A DNA stretch of 64,000 nucleotides, taken from the NCBI RefSeq assembly GCF_028640845.1, contig NC_080539.1, forward strand, positions 105,922,554 through 105,986,553, given 5' to 3'. Position 1 is the stretch's first letter. The number at the start of each line of letters is the position of its first letter. The stretch is from Ahaetulla prasina. Taxonomy: Eukaryota; Chordata; Lepidosauria; Squamata; Colubridae. Below, in pieces: positions 57,718 through 64,000 of this stretch. A model generated the notes under the pieces. The model was not told the origin of the DNA. It was given only the letters and a program-made list of their open reading frames with translations, and ran no database searches. Both the position numbers and the translations under genes were made by a program.

Positions 57718-58149
57718 ATGAGGTGGGATATGAAGAGAGGTAGAAAAACATTATGATTTCCTACATTACAATTGGTCTAAAGAACGTTGGAGAAATCTGA
57801 TCAAGTTTACATAATTCACTAGGAATGAAAGAACTAGTGATGTTTAAGCTTGAGAAGATGAGAAGGTGAACATCTGTTCTTCCTTGTGTAGGATAGAGAA
57901 AAAAATGGAAATTTGAATATCAGGAAAACAATTTTAACAAAAAGAAATGTTTGAAAAGTTGAATTGATTATTCAGAAAGGCAGAGGTGTCAACCTCAGTC
58001 TTTTTTCTTTCCATTTGGAATAGCAATGCCATATTACTTTCAGACAATTTTAAGGTAAATAAATGCCTGAAAGATCGGGGGGAAAGGTCTTAGTGGCAGA
58101 CTAATTCCAATTTACTTGCCTTCAGTAGTCTACGTAAACAGATTTGAGC

Positions 58150-58164
58150 CATAAGGAAATTGTG

Positions 58165-58257
<93 letters not shown>

Positions 58258-58527
58258 ATATAATATATTTCAAGATTTCAATATATATATATATCTTGAA
58301 ACACATATATTTCAGACAATTAATCTAGATTTCTGGGTATATGTGTGCATGTACATATATGGAAAAATCTAGATTAATTATCTGAATACACCCCCACACA
58401 AAAATCTCCTGAATATATATATATATTTCAGATAATTAATTTAAATTTCTCCATATAGGTATGCACACACAAAGAAAGACATGGAGAATTACATGTCTCT
58501 CTTTGTATGTGCACAATTTCCTTATGG
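58150..58527. repeat. Microsatellite cluster bounded by inverted repeats
   Basis: CCATAAGGAAATTGTGCAC at the left is inverted at 58509-58527. Between lie (CA)n, (TA)n, (GA)n and three diverged copies of an about 24-bp TCAGATAATTAATCTAGATT-like unit in both orientations. Confidence 0.75.
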
Positions 58528-61269
58528 TTACTGTGGATAAATGAACTCAGAATATCTTTCGATTATTTAGATTTAAGTAGCCATTCAATATATCCTCTTT
58601 AATGGATCAAACATATTCCCCATTCTACATTGCTCCTACTTTTAGCAGTATTCTAATCCAGTCAATATTTTAAAGAGTTTCCCTTCATTATCTTGAAGTT
58701 TTCCCCCTTCACTTTTATTCAGAGATCTTTTCTCTCTTCAGTGGATACAGTTCTGCAAGGCTTGCTAGCATCTAAACAAATTAGCACATAGGTCTCTGAT
58801 GGAAATACACATTTTAGATCTAGGAAACAAGTGCGTGGAAAAAGCCTGCTGGCTTGAAGGCAATGCTCTTTGAAATGCTCGGGGGACACTCAAGTTTCAG
58901 AAACATGTTCAGAACATCTGCTCCATTGAACTATGAGCTGTGGATGAAGGTGTTTGAGATGAAGTCGTGAAGGCCTGCAACAGGAAATGTTTTAGGTGAA
59001 AATGCCTACACAGCACAGCTTAGGAAAATTTCCAAATGGAAACCTAAAAAACAAATTGCAAAATTGTGATTTTGTGTTTGATTCCAGCACTTTGGCATGT
59101 ATATATTTGAATCGTGTACGTAACAGAAAAAATCCTATTGATTTCTAAGAACTATCTTCTTTTTATGATTTATTTTTCTAAGCAATGGTTTCATCTTTTT
59201 ATTTCTATTATGACACTACTGATTGGTTACTTGTATACCCTGCCCATCATTCAGCTACAGACTATTCCCTTCTCTTAAAACGTGCACTTAAATCCAAGAT
59301 CTCATTAATGCAAATAATAATAAGTAACTGATTCACCCAATTGAGAATATTATTTTATTTGGAAGGCTCTTCTGCTTTCTTTTGTTTCCTTTTTTCCAGC
59401 AAATCCATTTTTATACCCAGAGATTTGGCTTGTTTGTTTAATAAGAGATGTTTCTATTAAAACCTTTCTCTTGATTATAATTGCATGGTTACGCAGCTAT
59501 GACCTATAATTCAGGACTGGCCAAAGATTAAGTTTATTATTTCTTCAGGCTGCTGGGAAGTAACTCAGCTAGATATCCCAGAGTGTATCAAGATATTTTC
59601 CTAGTGATGGCCTTTCATAATGAACTTTCATAATGGAAACTAGGAAAGAAAGGGACTAAATGAGTCTTCCTCCCTGCCTGTAATAAATAAAATGAGACAT
59701 TATTCTTGACATGGAAAATTGTTACATCGGAAATAATATTTCCTATTATCAGATATTCAGTTGCAAGCATGTTAACTAGGGCAATAAACACAGTTTTTTT
59801 GGAGCTTTCTGGGTACAATTTCTTTCACACCAGCTTTATTTCTGATTATTTCCTTCTAAGTTTCTTTCTAAGTTTCCTTCTAAGTTTCTTTCAGTATAGA
59901 AGGAGTTTCCCATTGGCCTTTTCTAGAACATTTTAAAAATTTCAGGCTAGCATGCAGACTTCAGACTGCCTGGATGAGAACACTCTCACTGAAATACTAA
60001 GGTCTTGTTCAGTTTATGGGACCTGATAAAATGCTTTTACCAGCTGAAGCAAAAGCAGAAATGAATTTTAAAAGGTTTTTAAAAAAAATAAAATAATATG
60101 GCACTTCATACATACTTGTCTTTGAGTCCTAATTTCATAACTGACTTGAACTTATTTGGAAGCCATCCAATTCGTTTGGGGTAAATAAAAAAAAAGAGTT
60201 TGGTAACTCTAAAATTCCATTGTTTAGTAGACAGATCTTACTGCTCCAATTAATTAGCAGAAAAAAGAGTATATATGCATTTATTGATATTTACAATATA
60301 ATGTAACTTCAAATTTGATGATGATGGCAACAGGAGGAAGGGCCAGAAAATGTTATTAACATTTCAAAGCACTGGTTTTCACCTACATTCCTTGGCTCTA
60401 TATTCTGTAGGAATCATTTGTCCAGAAAGGGTATGCCTGGCCAATGTGTACATGCAAGATCCCATCCATAGGATAATTCAGTCAGAATCAAGTCTCAAAG
60501 CAATCCTTCTCAGTTGTGGTCTTCATGCATTGGAAATGGACCTGGTATTTTTCTATCAGTCTTCAGCTATGTAGTTAAGATAATTTTATCTAAACAAAAA
60601 TTGAGAGTTTGAGTTCTCTGAGTTGTTTTGATTACTTTGTTTTTAAACTCTATTGTAAACTGCTTAGAGTCAGGACACTATAATTGTAATATATAAATAA
60701 GCAGGATTTTTCTTTAAAAAAATGATTATATTGCAAGAAAACGTCCTTTCCTTTTGTAGAAAAATAATAATTCAAATGTTGAATTGAACTATATCAACAA
60801 TCCATTACTTCAAATGAGGCGTACATTTTTCCTTCCATACTAATTTGGTTAGTCTATGACTCCTCTGCCAAAAATGCCTTTATTCTTGATGTCTTAGTAA
60901 TTTTTCTCCCCACCCCCTCAACCCACCTTCAAAACATTAAATGTTCCTTGAAATTGAACCTGTTCAGTTTGGAAGTGTATGATAAGCTTAACTGAAATAG
61001 ACTTGGGAGACAGTAAGAAAAGAAGTATAAGAATTCACCCACCCCTTTAATATCATGTGGTTGCATGAGCAATCACACAAACTGATTGCTGTGAACATGA
61101 CCAGGTAATTTTAACTTGAACTGAAAAATACATTACAGAGGAAGAAAACTGGGCATATCACTTAATAAAACACTTAGTATTAGCTAGGACCAATATGAAA
61201 ATATAATGTTTACACAAAAGTAGAATCAAAATGGAGCTAAAGGAGGTAGTCTCTCTATGGCCGACTGAG

Positions 61270-62145
61270 TTAATAAACTGGAACTAAACAGGAAGAGGAG
61301 GTGTGTTTAAACAAATTCAACTCAATCTCAGGCCAATCAGATGAAGTTAACAAGCTTGATGGGTTTTGCGGGTGGAGAGTTCCACTCTGCGGTCTTCCGT
61401 TCGGAGACCTTCTGCTGCATCTGAAGGTATAATGTTGGAGGAAGAAGCCAAGGTGGCAATTGGGGTGTCTACGGTAGGAACCTTGAGGAGTAGGAATGGC
61501 ACCAGGGTGACCCCATTGATGTTGGATGGTGTCCAAGAAGAGCTTGGGTGAAGGAATTACCCGTTGCTCTGAGACTGGTTCAGTAAAGAGGAATTTGTTG
61601 GGGTCTGACAGATCTGAAGCTCCTTCAGATTGGCGTAAGGCAACCCCCATGTTGGCCGTAACTTTTGCCTTGTGTAGTAATGTGTAGAAAAACTCATGGC
61701 GAAAAAGGCCGGTGGGAGCAGGTTTGTCTGGGGCAGACTCTTCGTCTTCAGACAGATTATACTCTGCTATGTCTTCCTCCCCCAAAAAGGAGTCCTCACT
61801 ATGGTGTGAAGGAGTTGGAGAGCGTGTGCGCAGCGCGCATAGTCTGGGTGGGTGGCTATCAGAATGGGGTCTTTGGTCAGAGCTGCCCGAAGGAGATGGA
61901 GCTGGGAAACCTCTCTGAGTGAAGGCATTGTCAATGCCTTGAGAAATGGTTTGCATGATAAGATGACGTATATCCTGAGAAATGGCAGGATTACTGTCCT
62001 CTCTGTGGGAGACTCCCGCTGCTGTGGGAGTGAAGGTGGCAGAAGGTGCCTGATGTGGGGGCTCAGGCATGGCTCTAGAAGAATCTCCAAAAACTGTACA
62101 AATTGTTTCCTGGTTTTCTCCTGAACCACTAGGGATAGTGGGGAC
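61270..62145 (-). mobile_element. DIRS-like retrotransposon gag-type ORF fragment
   Basis: A long reverse frame is open from about 62145 to 61270 (about 290 codons). Residues include TGLFRHEFFYTLLHKAK, NKFLFTEPVSEQRVIPSPKL and FLDTIQHQWGHPGAIPTPQ, a pattern I recognise from DIRS (tyrosine-recombinase) gag proteins of squamates. An acidic stretch (EEDIAEYNLSEDEES) precedes it. The C-terminal part after about residue 230 looks out of frame. No reverse transcriptase or recombinase follows. The apparent start lies in the adjoining SINE and is not real. Confidence 0.65.
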
Positions 62146-62274
62146 CCAGATTGTTGGGGGCAATAAGTTGACTTTGTATATAAATATACAAATAGAATGA
62201 AGACTATTGCTAACATAGTGTAAGCCGCCCTGAGTCTTCGGAGAAGGGCGGGATATAAATGTAAATTAAAAAAA
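62146..62274 (+). mobile_element. tRNA-SINE 3' end next to the DIRS-like fragment
   Basis: GGGACCCAGATTGTTGGGGG to GCCGCCCTGAGTCTTCGG and ATATAAATGTAAATTAAAAAAA: the body and tail of the SINE seen at 17243 and 56129, without its head. Confidence 0.8.
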
Positions 62275-63891
62275 CAACAACCCTCTTCTTTGCCCTTTGA
62301 AAGCAAAACAAATCCAGCTTTAAATGCTCCTGCTTGTTTGAGCTATAGTACTAGTAAACAGTAGAGACAAGACCTGAGTACCAAGTTTAACATTCCTCCC
62401 CCAAAGCATAAAGATTTAGGAATCTTGGTGTTATCATTTTGATATCCTGGTGGCACCCTAGATATGATGTTGCCACTCACATCGCTAAACTAAAACCTTG
62501 GAAAGTCACTTCCAGACAATCCAGCTTCCACTAGGTGAGTTGGGCTAAGTCATCATAAAGCAACTTCTTAAACAGGTTCAACTACAAGATTAACAGAACG
62601 TTATCATAAGAATATTAACTCAATAATGTGCTGTTAAAACAAGCTTTATTTAAGCTTGTTTTGTTCCTTCTTCTGACAAGGCAGTTGATCCTGATGGTCT
62701 CTAGAAGAAGAGAAGAAAATCCTACTTCCAGTCTGGTGGAGCAATATACATTGGAAAAAGCAATGGGTGCAGTTGACCTTCTGTTTTCTTCTTTGTCCAT
62801 CTGATCTAATCAAAACTACACCTCTATTACACAATTGGTGCTTTTGTGAATTTCAACAGTTTGCTAGCCCTTGGGTTCAACATTTGGTTTAGAAATTTTC
62901 CAAGATGCTATCAGTTATGATTTCAACATTTGTTTGAATGACTGGAAAAATAACTTTAAGGTAACTCTTCTATGTCTTAGAGAGTAAAATTGATTATACA
63001 TAGCAGCCCTTTCTGGTGCATAGAATTTATAGTTGTATCACATGACCTTCTGCAATAAACATTGTTTTGCTTGAGTTCATCCTTTGAATTTTCCATTAGT
63101 CAAATATAGTGTCTGAACTCTCATCATTCTTAAACTTTAACATTATTCAGAGCATGGTTACTTTAAACATTCTTTTAAAATGTCTTTGTATTAATATTCT
63201 CATATATTTTATACACGTTGCATAGAAAAAAAATGGTGATGAATAAACCACTTTGGTATCCATTTTACTAGGTAATTAAATGAAACGAGCACCTAATTAG
63301 CAGTTAAGATGAGTATGCATAATCAGTATTTTTCACAGGATTTTTACGTAAATCTTCTGGGATGCAGCTTTCACTCTGTTATGACCTGTCTTTAGGTCTT
63401 AAGATACAATAGCAGAAAATGTCAAAATAAGAAATGTTTCCACCCTGTGTAATTGCACGATATGCTGTGACTTGTCCAGACTGCAGTTTACCTCATGGTT
63501 AATTCAATGCTAGAATAGTGGGAAACAGTCTGGATGGTAGCCCAGCCAGTAAAAATGGTAGTGGTCATGATTTGATTCGTTTTTTGGTACCAAGAGATTT
63601 TTATTATTATTATTTTTGCTAAAGTCTCTCTTCTGAATCACACTGATTATGCCCTAACCTGCTCATCAGCTTGTTGGATTTCCACAGAAGGAATCTGGCA
63701 TGCCAAATCTCTGCACCCAGCCTCTGAAGAAAGTTTCTCCTTGCAGCACAAAACTTAGGGCAGTTTCATAGTAATGTTACGTTGTCTTTTCCATCACAGG
63801 CCCTTGCTCTGCTTCTGCTGAGCCTTTGAACATCTCTGCCAACCTTGTGAGATAGTCCAGATAGAAAATAAATCCAGATGAACAAATTCTA

Positions 63892-64000
63892 CTTTATTCA
63901 TAGAATCTTGCAAGTCTGAAAGTGTATTTCTTTCCTTGCCATCCTTACAACCCAAGAAACCAAGGAGGGGCTGGTTTCAGAAACATTTGTCCTGCCCACA
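63892..64000 (-). repeat. Third copy of the 47777/50521 repeat, partial, no MITE
   Basis: TTTATTCATAGAATCTTGCA through CCCAAGAAACCAAGGAGGGG to the window end follows arm B from 50936. The position where arms A and B carry a MITE is continuous here. The copy runs out of the window. Confidence 0.7.

Larger units (their letters stand above)
41761..64000. other. Intergenic region downstream of STX7, no exon found
   Basis: 22 kb with no supported coding exon on either strand. Repeats are listed separately. Larger gaps without any recognised feature are 41766-42400, 42447-43034, 44714-45372, 45447-46812, 51337-54350, 56765-57233, 58530-61269 and 62275-63891. In mammals MOXD1 follows STX7, but no MOXD1 exon was recognised here. 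Confidence 0.7.

Noticed and set aside
41761..64000. Upstream exons of MOXD1, the mammalian neighbour of STX7
   Set aside because: No signal peptide, DOMON-like coding segment or CpG island was seen in these 22 kb, so the neighbour, if conserved, lies outside the window.

Overview
The window is vertebrate nuclear DNA, almost certainly from a squamate reptile and most likely an advanced snake. It combines a Sauria-type tRNA SINE, a BovB (RTE) LINE tail, CR1, L2-type and Rex1/CR1-L3-like LINEs with an expanded AATAG tail, DIRS-like gag coding sequence, a SPIN-like hAT element, and many snake-type hAT MITEs and microsatellites. The organism is an inference from this repeat profile; no marker gene names the species.

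One protein-coding gene is supported: STX7 (syntaxin-7), on the + strand, running from a CpG-island promoter (about 0.9-2.0 kb) to a poly(A) signal at 41739. Nine coding exons were recovered by hand (10978-11062, 22025-22094, 22998-23088, 28173-28310, 30464-30513, 31789-31879, 32959-33031, 34610-34692, 40065-40160). All have GT/AG junctions in compatible phases. Together they make 777 nt, or 258 residues plus a stop, with an Habc region, a Qa-SNARE helix containing the zero-layer glutamine (Q195), and a C-terminal membrane anchor. The gene looks intact. Exon 1 is non-coding and is placed only tentatively.

The introns are a graveyard of mobile DNA. Intron 1 (1.3-10.9 kb) has palindromic hAT MITEs, CR1 pieces and a decayed LINE. 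Intron 2 (11-22 kb) has two hAT elements inserted at the same 8-bp target, a CR1 fragment, a Rex1-like fragment and a tRNA-SINE. Intron 4 has a Sauria SINE, two nested MITEs and a CG-rich hAT element. Introns 5 and 6 each hold a solo LTR. Intron 9 holds an L2-type LINE tail beside exon 9, a chimeric Sauria SINE and a 2-kb L2-type LINE.

From 41.8 to 64 kb I find no exon, only repeats: MITEs, two Rex1-like LINEs in opposite orientation, an inverted pair of about 800-bp repeats that both carry the same MITE, a SPIN-like element, a foldback microsatellite cluster and an open DIRS-like gag fragment.

The most interesting structure is the SINE at 35811-36280. It appears to have carried genomic flank from the Sauria SINE at 24.67 kb and joined it to a second SINE tail, all inside one target-site duplication. 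Second is the inverted repeat pair with its MITE, which has an apparent MITE-free relative at the window end. Third is the set of hAT-like insertions whose 8-bp duplications favour a central TA.
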